DNA from: Juglans regia
Taxonomy: Eukaryota > Streptophyta > Magnoliopsida > Fagales > Juglandaceae
Direction: 5' to 3'
Length of the DNA: 64,000 bases
NCBI RefSeq assembly: GCF_001411555.2
Contig: NC_049904.1
Coordinates: 25,805,370 to 25,869,369, forward strand
The notes beneath the pieces are model-generated. The model ran no database searches. It had not been told where the DNA came from and saw nothing but the letters and a program-made list of their open reading frames with translations. Numbering within the stretch: position 1 is the stretch's first letter; each line of letters begins with the position of its first letter. A program made the translations under genes and the position numbers. This document shows, piece after piece, positions 32,589-43,710 of the stretch.

Positions 32589-34033
32589 CTGGGATCGAAG
32601 AAGTTCTTTGTAAGTCCCAATTTCTCTCAGCGCAATGGTAAATTTGGTCATAACAAGGCATGTAGTAGTAGAGAAATTCAATTTAAATTAGTAGACACCT
32701 CAATCTGCATTTTGAGATCCATGAATCGTGGATATTCTAGTCTCAAAGTGTAATCTCTAAAAACTGTCGGCAAAGAGTTAATTACCATTTAGCAAACAAA
32801 GAATATAGAATAAAGCCCAGCATGAACAAATTGACATACCTCCAAAAGCCAAACTAATGGGATCATCATGCCCTCCACCAAAAGTTTCTAGTGCACCCAC
32901 AAAAGCAATATCCCCATCATATTCCTCCCCAAGTCCTTCATTGTGTAAGGACAAAATAATGCAATTAAAACCCCTCACAAACTGAAGGTCCATAGGATAA
33001 CAAAGATTACCTTATGCAACCAAAAACATCAGGAACGACTCAGAAACTGCTAAACAAAGGTTATTTTTAAAAACATGATCTAGGTAGAGATTCTAATTTA
33101 CATTGTCAACAATTTTATTCAAAATGATAGCAATAGCTAGACAATTGACAATTTGGAAAACTTTCTACAACATGAATCTATGTCTTGAATTTTATTTTTA
33201 GTAAGTACTAGAGGTTGAATTAAATTTTTGAGGGATGATATCTGTTTAACAATAAATCATCAACAAGCCACAATACTTCAGAGCAGTGTATAAATCATGA
33301 ATGCAATTACAGTGATGGTATCTTCAGAAATCATTAACAATTTGCTTCAAGTATTCGAACAATACAAACCGGGAATGTCATGAAGTTGATACAGAGCTAT
33401 ACAGAGCCTCAACCATCAATCTCTCACAATCAGGAGTGTTTCCACCACCCACTTGACTCGACTCAACTCAACTAAACATTAATAATGACTGCATGGGGTA
33501 GCCACAATACCTAGACCAAGCTATTAGCAAACAAAACTATAGAAGGAAATTAACCAACTCAAAGTTCTACTCGTATCATATTTGAAGCTTCAGAGATAAA
33601 TTTGTACGACTTATACCATAGGCTCTTAATAAGCTTCAAAGCAATATTATCTAGCCTAAACATTTTAGCACCGTGCAAGCAAAAATAAAAAATTTCCCGC
33701 ATTGTTAAACAAGTAAGCAATTACAAACAATGACAATCAAGAAAACTGCAAACTCTTACAACCATAATTTTCATATTACTCAGATATATTCAATTAATAC
33801 AAATTTCCTTAAAACTTTAAACTCTAAAATATAGGCATAGAGGTAACCTTCAATAGTAAAAATTTGAAAGTTCCTATTGATTTTCCTAGATTTCCCTAGA
33901 CACCAGACAGAGCATTGGAGCGTGCTCTCATCAGTTATACAATTAAAGATAATTCAGCTGAACATGCAAGAATAGAGACAGGGGGGACCTAGTTGCGAAA
34001 CATAGGAGAGTCATCGAGCTTTGGGAAATGCAT
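32589..34033 (-). pseudogene. ACAP-type ARF-GAP (AGD3-like), broken 5' part
   Basis: Three exons of a plant ARF GTPase-activating protein with an N-terminal BAR domain are visible on the minus strand. Exon 34033-33989 reads MHFPKLDDSPMFRN then TAG, where the family has a glutamine before the splice donor. Exon 32935-32840 (96 bases) reads GLGEEYDGDIAFVGALETFG and continues to DPISLAFG before a GTATGT donor. Exon 32659-32589 (71 bases) reads VMTKFTIALREIGTYKELL to RSQ before GTGAAA. The phases of the last two exons fit exactly. The exon between the first and second was not found. The third exon has AT in place of the AG acceptor. The rest of the BAR, PH, ARF-GAP and ankyrin parts are missing: the following intron runs into the Athila LTR at 32415. 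Such proteins act in vesicle trafficking at membranes; this copy cannot make one. Confidence 0.8.
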
Positions 34034-36099
34034 TTTTAAGACAAAGATTCTTGCTCTACTCAGCGCGAAATATTAATCTACCATTGCATCCAAAGATCGG
34101 TCTTCGCTAATCAAACATATAACCACCGCGGAGCAGCACGATTCCGAGCGAGATCTCACATTGTACTCCCATCTTATTCGTCATTCAACTGAAACAAACA
34201 AAACGAATTGTAAATAAAAGAAAACACCCCCAGCACTTGAAATCACGGCCCTGAGGCATATACGAGATGGATTTGCATAAATTTCACAACCACTAACGCT
34301 AACGAGAAAATAAACTTTCTGAATCCTAGATCCATTTTATCCTCTTTTGCATTTTTTTTTTTCCTATTTAAATCTTTCCAGTTTTGGTATTGGAACCCTA
34401 GAAGAGCATGCAAAATGACCTAATAAACCCTGGGAAGAACAGGAAACATGGAGGTTAGATTAGTGGCTGCGGCACATTAGGTGTAGTGTTTATTGGGGAG
34501 CCGAAAAGGGATTCAATTAGGAAATTTCTCTTTTAACATGAAGATGTCGAAACCATGAGTGCGAGAGAGAGACAGGCACAGATAGAGATAAAAGCGAAAC
34601 ACACAAGGGGCGGCGCAGTACAGAGGGATGGGCGGCGCGGGGTGGCACTGGACCGAGTGATAGCCGTAACGGGTGGCGCTGGACCGAGTGATGGCTGTCG
34701 GGGGGTGGCGTTGGGCAGGAGGGGCAGGTGCTGGGCGACGCGGGATGTGCTTCGGATTTCGAATTTGGGTATTTGTTTGGATAAAACGAGCGTTTAAAGG
34801 AAGGAAAAAGAAAAAAAAAACAAAAAACAGGAAGCTAAGGTGTGATCCGTAGAAGAACTCATAGGGAAACGCAGATGATTTGATTTAACAATTAGCTGCA
34901 TATCTCACGTTAAAGAATGAAAACAATTTGCAAGCAAAAAGGGTTCGGTGCCGAGAGGGAAAAACAGATTCACTTGAGCGTAAAGCCATACGATAGACTC
35001 ACCGAAAGGAAGGAGAGAATGCGATGAAACTGGTGGTTGGATTGAGGCTACCATGGCGAAGGCTTCTGTGTAGTAGAAAATAATTTCGGATTCGTTAGGC
35101 TCAAGAACGGTGGAGAAAAAAGAGAGGAATCGGCGTGGTCTTACCGAGAGAAGATTGGAGTACGATGGTGGCGACTGGGCCAAAATTTTCTGGGTTGCTT
35201 GAATTGTCTTCCGACTCTCCCTGTAATGTTCGATGGCAAAGCAGGAGTGAATCCCACAAATTAAATCACTATCAAAGATGAAAAATTGTCAAAGTATAGA
35301 GATAGGGCCAACGCCCATTGTGGAGGAAGGGAAAACTCAACTTCAATGCCTTCTGAGTTTTTGAGGACTGTATTTTGATTTTTGGAAATAGGGATTGTAT
35401 TTTGAGGACTAGATGGAACGAAAGTTCAGGCGGCTTGTTTGAACGGCAATAAAGAAGTGATGATCAGGAGAATTTTGCCGACATGACTTCTAGATAGTTT
35501 TGCCGTGGGCTGTTTGAAAAGCCAGAAATTGGGTCCATTTTGTATCAGTGAAGCATGAAACGTTGCAAGGAAGGAAACATTGTGATGCTTTGAGTTTTGG
35601 TTGAAATTAGAAATCAACACAATTTTTCACGAAAACAATATACGGTTGTAACAGTTGGAATGCCTAACTCTAAGTGCAAATAAACGATTTTGGCAGTTTA
35701 CTATGGGAGCGGGGGAACTACCGATTAATGTGGTCTAAATGCCAAGTCACTGATTAATAAGGTAGGGGCTGCAATCCAACTGAGGAGTCTTGCTTTCCGG
35801 CATCCTCTGTTGCCGGTGAAGTGCATGAGGGTGGTAAAGTGCCGGGAAGTATCGGGGCTGAGAAGGAAGTAAGCACAACGTGAGGGAGAGACGAAACTCA
35901 CTGTGAGACCGTGAGAGGCGTGCGATGGACTAGGGTGCCAGAAACTCTTTGGCGGCGATTTCTGTGGGATCCTGACCTGGTGAGGTCTCACTGATGGTAG
36001 CTTGCAACGGTTCAAGGTGGAGAAGGCTTGTGCTATATTTTCGGAAGTGAGGAATAGAGGTTTTGCGTGTGGCGTTGATGCGTGTGGGAGTGGTGTTTT
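34034..36099. other. upstream region of the ARF-GAP-like remnant, no gene
   Basis: This probably holds the former promoter and leader of the minus-strand ARF-GAP-like gene. A GC-rich patch (34600-34770) and a possible donor (CTCTCG|GTAAGACC on the minus strand, near 35145) are visible, but I find no coding exon with a family match. Confidence 0.35.
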
Positions 36100-37284
36100 T
36101 CAATGTGTAGGGTGCCGTGAAGGGGCAAGGTATTAGACCTCCACGTCGAGTTGCCTCTAGAGACGCTGCACATGCCCTAGTCATGGTGGGGATAACGACC
36201 TTGGCTAGCCCACAAGCATGCCTTGGCTCATGGGGTGACACGCACAGGGCGCCCAGCATGCATGCATGCCTTGGCCCGTGCGATGGCACACATGGGGGGC
36301 CCAGCATGCGGGCTAGCGAGGCTAGTGAGCGCCTATCCGCGCGCGCAGGCATGCACCACACAATCATGCACGCAGGCATGCGTCGCACACTCATGTGAGC
36401 ATCCATGCTCACAACACTGGGCCGCACGCGCATGCGCGCGGCATTGCAAGCAGTAGCACTCCGCGCGCTCTTGCGAGTCTTAGTGCGCAAGCCCATGCGC
36501 ACCTTGATGGGCTGTGTGGCCCTTGCGCGTGCCCATGTGCCGCAAGACCATGCACAGCACCCCCAGCCCACTCAATGCAGGCGCGCACGCACATGCACAG
36601 CCCTGTACCATACCAGCGAGGTTAGTGGCATGCCTCACGACATGCCATCCAGCGCACGGCTACAGCCTGTGCCTTGCAGAGCAGGTCAATGGCATGTCCA
36701 CCAGGCATGCCATCCAGCGCATGGCTCCAGCCCATGCCTTGCAGCCTCAACGCCCGAGCCACTAGCTTGGGCCATGCAGCCAACGCCTAGGACACCAACC
36801 TGGGCCATGCAGCGCATCACCATGGCTCACCATCAGCAAGCCATGCCGCACCACCTAACCATGGACCAGCCCGAAGACCACCATGCACCAACCTAGCCCA
36901 TCATGGCCCATGCTTGCCACGACTAGCTTTGGTCCATGACCACTATCATGTTATTTATTTTATTTATTTAATTTGATTTAATTATTTATTTCTAATGGAC
37001 CTATTGGGGGTTTCCAATTTGTATTACTTATAAATAGAACATCTTTCACTTACCTTAAAATCTTTTGGCAAAACTCTTAGAGAGAATACTATTGTTTGAG
37101 AGATCATAAAAGGTACCTTAGCACTTGGGCTTTTTGGGTGAAATTCGTGAATCCCAAAGAGATGATTACACCTTGCAATTCATTGAATAGGTATAATGCA
37201 TTTATCTTGTTTCTTTGCAACTTGGTGCAATTCGTGAATCCAAGTTGTGTTTATCAATATATGAGGTTTATTCAATTATTGTGA
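36100..37284 (+). mobile_element. LTR-like GC-rich repeat, cut by the assembly gap
   Basis: A 750-base GC-rich block full of GCATGC, GCGCGC and CACGCA strings is followed by an AT-rich stretch with TATAAATAGA near 37031. A direct repeat, AATTCGTGAATCC, then occurs at about 37132 and 37229. GC-rich U3, TATA box and leader resemble a plant LTR. No second copy or coding region is visible, probably because the 100-N gap starts at 37285. Open frames in the GC block are compositional. Confidence 0.4.
36225..36570. repeat. alternating purine-pyrimidine tract rich in GCATGC/GCGCGC
   Basis: Runs such as CCGCGCGCGCAGGCATGCA (near 36337) and GCACGCGCATGCGCGCGGCA (near 36422) recur among many CATGC strings. 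The composition favours left-handed DNA and cruciforms. Confidence 0.6.
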
Positions 37285-37384
37285 NNNNNNNNNNNNNNNN
37301 NNNNNNNNNNNNNNNNNNNNNNNNNNNNNNNNNNNNNNNNNNNNNNNNNNNNNNNNNNNNNNNNNNNNNNNNNNNNNNNNNNNN
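37285..37384. other. assembly gap (100 N)
   Basis: Exactly 100 N. A fixed length like this usually marks a gap of unknown size. Sequence on the two sides is unrelated as far as I can see. Confidence 0.95.
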
Positions 37385-38036
37385 AACTTATAGGAAGGGG
37401 GATGGGCTGGGGGAAAGGCTTGTTGCTGGTAAGTAGATTCTCATAAGTTGCATTCCAACTGCAGAAGCACAAATGAAAGAGGTTAAACAACCGAAAAGCA
37501 TGACTGAGTCTTGTTAAATTAGGGCTGCAATCTCACTTTTTCTGCATGGCAAATTAGGAAAGTTCTTTCCTTAAATGACAGAAACCACCTAGAAATTTAT
37601 AAGGAAACAAGTTGTCACTGCCAGGAAACAACCTTTAAAAAGCCAGCCAACCGATGCTCCTAAGTCTTGAAACCAACCCAACTCTGCAAGCCTGGTTCCC
37701 ATCTAAGTTTACTCAACTCAGAGATTATAGTCAGCAAAGCAAGAGTCGGCAGCAGCAAAGCAAAATGACTAATACCTAACTTCTTTCTTTTGGAAAAAAG
37801 ACACAAATATTAATACAAAGAACTAAGAACTCATGATCTATTTAAATTAAAAATGGCATGGTTCCGATAACTTACTGCATAAGGAGAGTTTTCAATGCAT
37901 AGGGTGGGAGTCCATATGCTTAAGTTGCTGAAGTTGAAGGAAGAGGGTTACCTTAAGGAGAAAAAAATGTAAAGGTTAAGTTAAATGGATAAATTAATAA
38001 TAAAAAATCAAACTTAACAAATAAAAGTGTTTACCT
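37385..38036. other. AT-rich DNA after the gap, no gene
   Basis: This may include the 3' end of the hAT element on its right. No terminal inverted repeat or exon was recognised. Confidence 0.4.
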
Positions 38037-40087
38037 TCGATGTCAACGCGTTCTACATGCTCCTCGACCTCCCAAGAACTAAGTGGTTCACAAGTCAACC
38101 AATTTTGCATGCAAATTAGTGCTTAGATAGTCTCCGGAGCTAATGAGCTTCGGTATGGATCTATTACACGTTCACCGGTGCTGAATGCGGACTCGGATGC
38201 GACGATGGAAATAGGGATGCTCAATACATCACGTGCGATCTCCGCAAGGATGAGATATCTAAATGAGTTCTTCTTTTACCAATCCAAAATATCAAACTCG
38301 GGTATTTTAGGTTCAATCACATCCGACAAATACCTATCCATGTCCGAGCTAAGTACTGAACTGTTTTTCTTATCAAGATATTGCTCTAGAGCTGTATCAA
38401 AATCTTCACAGTCCAGGTCATCACCAATAATACTTGAGGAACTTCTATGGGCCATATTTAATCTTCCACTACCTAGCCCATAAAACTTGTGGTATTGCTC
38501 AATCAAATGATTCATGAGCAATCTTACTTTGGCCTCAATTCTATCTCCGCATTCATCCCCTTTGCATCTTTTTAACCAATATGACAAGGCTGTAATCTTA
38601 TATCGAGGGTCAAGGACAAAAGCTACATAAACAATCATGTTCATCCTATCTGTTTTCCCCCAATATTTATCAAACTTAAGTTTTATAGCAGAAGCCATCT
38701 TCATCAACATATCATCCTCACTCTGATCCATGTTGTTCAAAGTGTTCTCAATTGAACAAATTTGTTGAAATAACATATTAGATGTCACATACAATGAGCC
38801 GGAGATTTTCAAAGTGGCATCATAAAAAACTTTTAGAAACTTAATAAAAATACGAGCCATTTGCCAATCTTCAAACGGAGGTGCCAAAAGTTGTGACTCC
38901 TTAACTCCCATTAGTACGAAAGCTCTTTCGTATTTTTCAGCAATACTAAGCATTAGGTATGTTAAGTTCCATCTAGTAGGAACATCTTGACACACCATTT
39001 TTCCACACATAATATTTAGCTCATTTGCACACGTTTTAAACATATCAAGCTTTGCCGGTGAGGACCTCACAAATCTAATTGCTTCTCTAATCTTATTTAC
39101 AGCATCATGAATAATTTTTAAACCATCACATACAATGAGGTTTAAAATATGTGCAGTACATCGCACATGTATGAACTCGTCTCCCAAAATTGTGAACTCA
39201 TTATCTCTTATGTTCCTCTTCACATGATCAATAGCAACATCATTGGAGGATGCATTATCCATGGTGATCGTACAAATGCGGTTAATCTCCCAATCTGCCA
39301 AACAAGACTAACATCCAAGCAATGGTCTCACCCCTATGATTAGGAATCTTGAAAAACATTATAATTTTCTTGTGTAATACCTAACTTTGATCAATATAAT
39401 GGCATGTAACACAAATGTAATTCTTGTTTTGCACCGATGTCCATATATCGGTGGTCAAACTCACTCTTTGACTACTCAACAGTGCTTCAATTTTTGCTTC
39501 TCCTCCTTGTATAAACTAATACACTCTTTTTGGAAGGTGGTTCGGGATGGCAAAGTGTGTCTAGGCTCTAAATAACCCAAAAGTTTAACAAATGCCGGAT
39601 GCTCTATAACCTTGAATGGCAATTCACACTGGATAAACAAATTGGAAATCATAGCCTTTAATTTTTCACGATCATATTGTCCTAACACTTAAGGACTAGA
39701 TCCTTTACCATCCATCCTAACTCCAGTGTGTGATGGTGATTTATCCTTCCCAAGATTTTTATTCTCTCTAATGGGAGAGTTCAGACAAGAATATCTTAGA
39801 TGGTGTGACATTGATGAAGTACCATTTTTATAATGACATCCATAAATCTTAAAGCAATAATTGCATTGAGCTTTGGGTGCAATGAGATCAATAGGTTCAA
39901 TCATTGTAAAATGATCCCATACAAGAGATTGGTTCATAGCCTTCTTGGCTCTTTTTGACTTTGGGGGGAGAGATGGTGTGGGGTTTTGAGTATTCATAGA
40001 GGAAGGCACTAATGGACTAGTGTTTTCCTCCATGTCCAATGAAATAGGCACTGATCCACCAACATTACCACTAAAACTACCTTCCAT
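38037..40087 (-). pseudogene. hAT-superfamily (Ac-like) transposase, decayed
   Basis: The ATG at 40087, preceded by an intron-type TTTAAAACAG, starts a frame with a BED zinc finger (about 39960-39790: SLVWDHF, then CNYC and SHHLRYSC). A TAA near 39687 then interrupts the same frame. The central part (39688-39300) has a further frameshift. A long open stretch (39301-38276) carries the RNase H-like transposase core, with TMDNASSNDVA, HVRCTAHILNLIV and DVPTRWNLTYLML. A TAA at about 38276 and another near 38120 interrupt the C-terminal dimerisation domain, which still reads FRYLILAEIARDVLSIP, SIVASESAFSTGERV and LICMQNWL. Hence at least three stops and one frameshift. I did not find terminal inverted repeats. 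Confidence 0.85.
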
Positions 40088-41800
40088 CTGTTTTAAACAT
40101 AAAAAATAATGTATATACTTCAGCAAATAAAATAAGAACCAACAATTACAGCAAATATCAAACAAGCTTGGCCAATTAGATCATTCTTAGGTAACAAAAC
40201 AGACAAACCAGATTCACATATAGCATAGGTCCTAGGATAAATTATAAGCACATTCCATCCTACAAGCCACACCAATCTTTTGGTAATACTAACAGATAAA
40301 TTTATACCATTTCTGCAGTACGTGTACTTCTAGTTACTAAGTTCTTAGTCTGGTATATTTAAGCTGGGCTTCTATTAGATTTTTACGGTATATGACATGA
40401 CGATAGCTACATGTCATGGACTGCACACACTTCACAACACCACATGAGCCGTATATATCTATAATTAATTAATATGATAAGATTTTTTCGAGTTTTTGTT
40501 CTAATTCGAGAATTATAACTTAAAAAAAGAGATGTACACATGATGATATATCTTATTAATATTTATTGTCTGTATTATAAATATTTTAGATAATATTAAG
40601 AAATAATAATAAATATTTTAAAACTCCCTGCACATAGATCATGTGTGTTTTAAGATATGATGCTAGCTCCCATGTATATTGATGATGAAGCAAAAGAAAG
40701 AAGGGGAAATGGCATGCATGGGGACATGATCAGGGTGGTGAGAGTATTCTGACCCACCCACCTGGAAGGAAGGAAGGAAGGAATGGGAATCGAGGCATTA
40801 ATGATCTAGATGCATGGGTCTGATCTGATCCAATGCTCTCCCTCATTTAGTGCCGAGCACCCAGATTCATGCTAAGGTATCAAAAGTTCAAAAACTGCAT
40901 TATATGCTGCAAATGCCTCATCTTCCCAGAGCTCCAAACCCTTTCCTTTTTCGTCTCGGCCTGAATCCTGATCTTAACCCCTATTGATCTTGTCTTCATA
41001 CAGTTTGTATTATTTTAGCCACCACTTTCCCACTCCATATTTCTCTTTCACTACTTTACGGTAAATTTTGCTACCTGCCTTCTTTCTCCATTCACAATGC
41101 TTTATTCATCATTTATGTTAATTTTGCTCTATTATTATTATTATTATTATTATTATTGGTTCATGTAATTCTGGAAGTACTGTAGATCTAGTGGACGGCC
41201 TTTAACTAAATTAGTTATATAATGTTATAGATAGTACTTTGAGGTGTTATATACCGTAAAAATGTTTAGTCTGGCCTTCTAAAACCATTGTATTTACTTT
41301 TATAATTATCAATCAGTTTAGGGAAAAATGATAATAACTTCAATCTTGTGTCTATAGTTTGTTTTTCATTAGTGGATGAGCCACGTTAAGGAAAGTACCT
41401 GTGTAATTATTTGGCCATTATTTCTGTTTCTGTGTATCAAATGGAAAGTACATTTTGCAAATTCAAGCTTCTAGGGGTGTTGTTCTTTGTGGAAATGGAA
41501 AGGTTGCTTGTTCTAAACAGTTTAATGGAGATTTGTTTCTTGTTTCATCTCTTCCAAATCCTATTGACATTTGCATTTATTTTTTTTATCTTGTTTGTTG
41601 ACCCACTCATTGGGTGGTATTGCCATTTTTATACTTCTCGATTTCAATTAATTGGAGAGTAAATAACATGTTATCAATACAGAAACAGACCTGGTCAACC
41701 TTTTGAAGTGCACACTTGTTTTAGAGATATTATTTGAAGAGACTAATTGATGCATATTTTTCTCTTATATAAACATAAACATATGGGTTTAGAGTCAACA
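40088..41800. other. intergenic DNA with microsatellites
   Basis: No gene is seen. Simple repeats include (GGAA)n near 40771-40787 and (ATT)n at 41131-41158. A short open frame (41411-41662) is hydrophobic and has no family match. Confidence 0.45.
41131..41158. repeat. (ATT)n microsatellite
   Basis: About nine ATT units in a row. Confidence 0.9.
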
Positions 41801-42051
41801 AGCGTAGAAGAGGAAGAAGGATCCATTTCAGTTTGAACTTGCTGAAGCAACAGCTGTGAGTTATTATTTCCTTGTTCATGGTGTGCAGATTTTTTTAAGA
41901 TTCCAATGTATTAAATCGAGATGTATATTGCCTTAAAATACAGTCATTCATTTGTTTGTTAACCTTTTATCTTATATTTTGGTTGTAGTTTTCCAAGCAG
42001 CACCATTTCAAAATGAAAAATGGAGTTGTTCATGTTTACACCAGTAAACAT
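41795..42051 (+). other. two possible exons of an unidentified gene
   Basis: A segment reading KKDPFQFELAEATA ends at a GTGAG donor near 41862. A second segment after TTGTAG near 41989 reads FSKQHHFKMKNGVVHVYTSK and ends at a GTAAG donor near 42051. The phases join cleanly and the amino-acid composition looks protein-like, but an in-frame TAG lies just upstream and I cannot name the family. It may be a captured or decayed gene fragment. Confidence 0.25.
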
Positions 42052-42060
42052 GGTAAGCAT

Positions 42061-42914
42061 TGAAGTATTTATAGTTCAGTAAAAGTAACTATGCTTTATT
42101 GAATACTTGACGATTATCCACATTTTGGGAATCCAATGCTTAATTTTTTTTTTTAATAAGAAAAACATGGGATTGTTTGCTGCCCTCACTAGCTAATCCT
42201 AAACCATTTCACCTAAATCAGGCATTGCCATAGACCCACTGTAATGGCAAAAAAACTAAATCCCATGTGAAAACAGAGCAAATGAAAAATAATATAAACC
42301 AAACAAACAGAGTATTACATAAAAAAGTGATTAAAACTAAATCCCATGCGAAAAACAAAGAAAAGGAAAAAATCCACTAATAAGGTATCGAAATAAGCTT
42401 ACAGAGCAATGGAAAATACCTTAAGAGCTTAGAGAGAGAGAGAGAATATGGATGGTAGCCTCCGCTTGTCTCACCCAGATGCACAAAGCACTTCGAAGTT
42501 TTTGTTTCCGTGTTTCGGTGAGGTCGAAAGACTTGAGAGAGAACAGAGCCTTGAGAAAGAAGACCAGAACAAATTCGGGGATTGGAAAAACTTGAGAGAG
42601 AAGGCCAGAAGGGACTTCGAGACCGAGAGAGAAGGTGGATTCGAGAAGATGTCAAGACAAGAAGGCAGATTCGAGATGACCCGGTTACAGATTCGAGAAG
42701 ACGAGAAGGTGGATGCAAACCCTAATCGATGCGATGCGAGAAGACGATTAGAAAGGGGTGGATATATTCATTTTAAATGACCCGGTTACGGATAACCTGG
42801 TCACATAACCGGATCCGTAAGCTCACTACATAGTGACTGGAAAATTCGTTCTCTTCCTTGCAAAGGAAAAAAAAATGACTAGAAAATTTAGAGAAGCACC
42901 TCAACATTTCACTG
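42061..42914. other. leader-like purine-rich DNA, no gene
   Basis: At 42425-42780 the plus strand is GA-rich; the minus strand therefore looks like a CT-rich plant 5' leader (it includes TTAGGGTTTGCATCC). A 110-residue open frame here is Glu/Arg-rich by composition. Two copies of GACCCGGTTAC (42677, 42779) suggest a repeat. Confidence 0.35.
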
Positions 42915-43214
42915 TTACTGCATGTCATCAGCAACTTGAGAACTCCTAATCCCCGAAAACAATCTTGGCTTCAACTTCTTATTTGTGGCAGTGAATAGCC
43001 AACCAATTTGGGTTTCACAAGTGGCACAGTTGGTGATCTTCCATGCATACCCAGGAAACCAGCTGTATTCTAAATGCAGTCGCCCCCTTAGCGCTAAGCC
43101 ATTTGCTCTGTAGCGTGTCATTATTTCATATACATAATCATGAGGGTTCACATAAGCACCAAGAGGACTTTCACTAGACATGACCAGCAGATCACTCCGC
43201 CTTGCAATTACAGT
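42915..43214 (-). pseudogene. cereblon-type CULT domain, last exon
   Basis: A single 300-base exon-like frame starts after a TTAG acceptor (43215-43216) and ends at TAA (42917-42915), giving 99 residues. It matches the CULT domain of cereblon, the substrate receptor of a CUL4 ubiquitin ligase: AYVNPHDYVYEIMTRYRANG, then EYSWFPGYAWKITNCATC, then GWLFTATNKKLKP and SSQVADD at the end. The three tryptophans that form the ligand-binding cage in cereblon are all present (SWFPGYAW and GWLF), as is the second CxxC zinc pair. The first CxxC and the whole LON-like part would lie in upstream exons, which I cannot find up to 43710 or beyond. No stop interrupts this exon. It is either a gene fragment or the 3' end of a gene split by the solo LTR at 43711. 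Confidence 0.7.
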
Positions 43215-43710
43215 CTAACAGTTTTACACTGAATAAGATTGACACTCTCAAGTAACTCAATTTCACGATGCAATCTATATACACTGGGAAGAAGATATAA
43301 TGACATGACTGTGATGACAAAATCTAAGACATTAATGGGGAAGGGGGGAAGCGGTCCATTCCTTTCCCATCCTCGAAGCTAAAGAATCTTTCATATACAC
43401 GATTGGAGAAAAGAGAGGACGGACTGGGAGCGCCTGGGAGAAAGTGAAGCTGGAGGCAGGGGTCCTATGGGTTTCATTAAGGAAAAAAAAAATAAAAAAA
43501 TAGAGAGACTTTGCTATATTGCAAGGTAAAATTGTAAAACCTGTAAAAGTTTAAACCTTGATCAAAGATATGATGATCAATTTGATTAAGGTTCCATGTA
43601 AGTGAGAAGTTTTTATTAATATAGAAACAGAGGAATTCTTTTACTCCTTGTATCGAATACATCTTGTGCATGATTGCTCATAATCTAATAATCCAGATCA
43701 TCACTAGCGA
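43215..43710. other. DNA between the CULT exon and solo LTR 1
   Basis: Upstream cereblon exons would be expected here on the minus strand but none is recognised. There is an A-rich run near 43481-43500. Confidence 0.4.

Noticed and set aside
34905..35183. 92-codon minus-strand frame before the ARF-GAP-like remnant
   Set aside because: It lacks an ATG (opens with TTG), has an internal donor-like GTAAGACC and no family match; probably leader DNA.
36405..36896. 163-codon frame in the GC-rich tract
   Set aside because: His/Ala/Pro/Met strings follow from GCATGC repeats; both strands are open, a compositional effect.
42448..42780. 110-codon Glu/Arg-rich frame
   Set aside because: It is produced by GAGA-type sequence; the opposite strand looks like a CT-rich untranslated leader.
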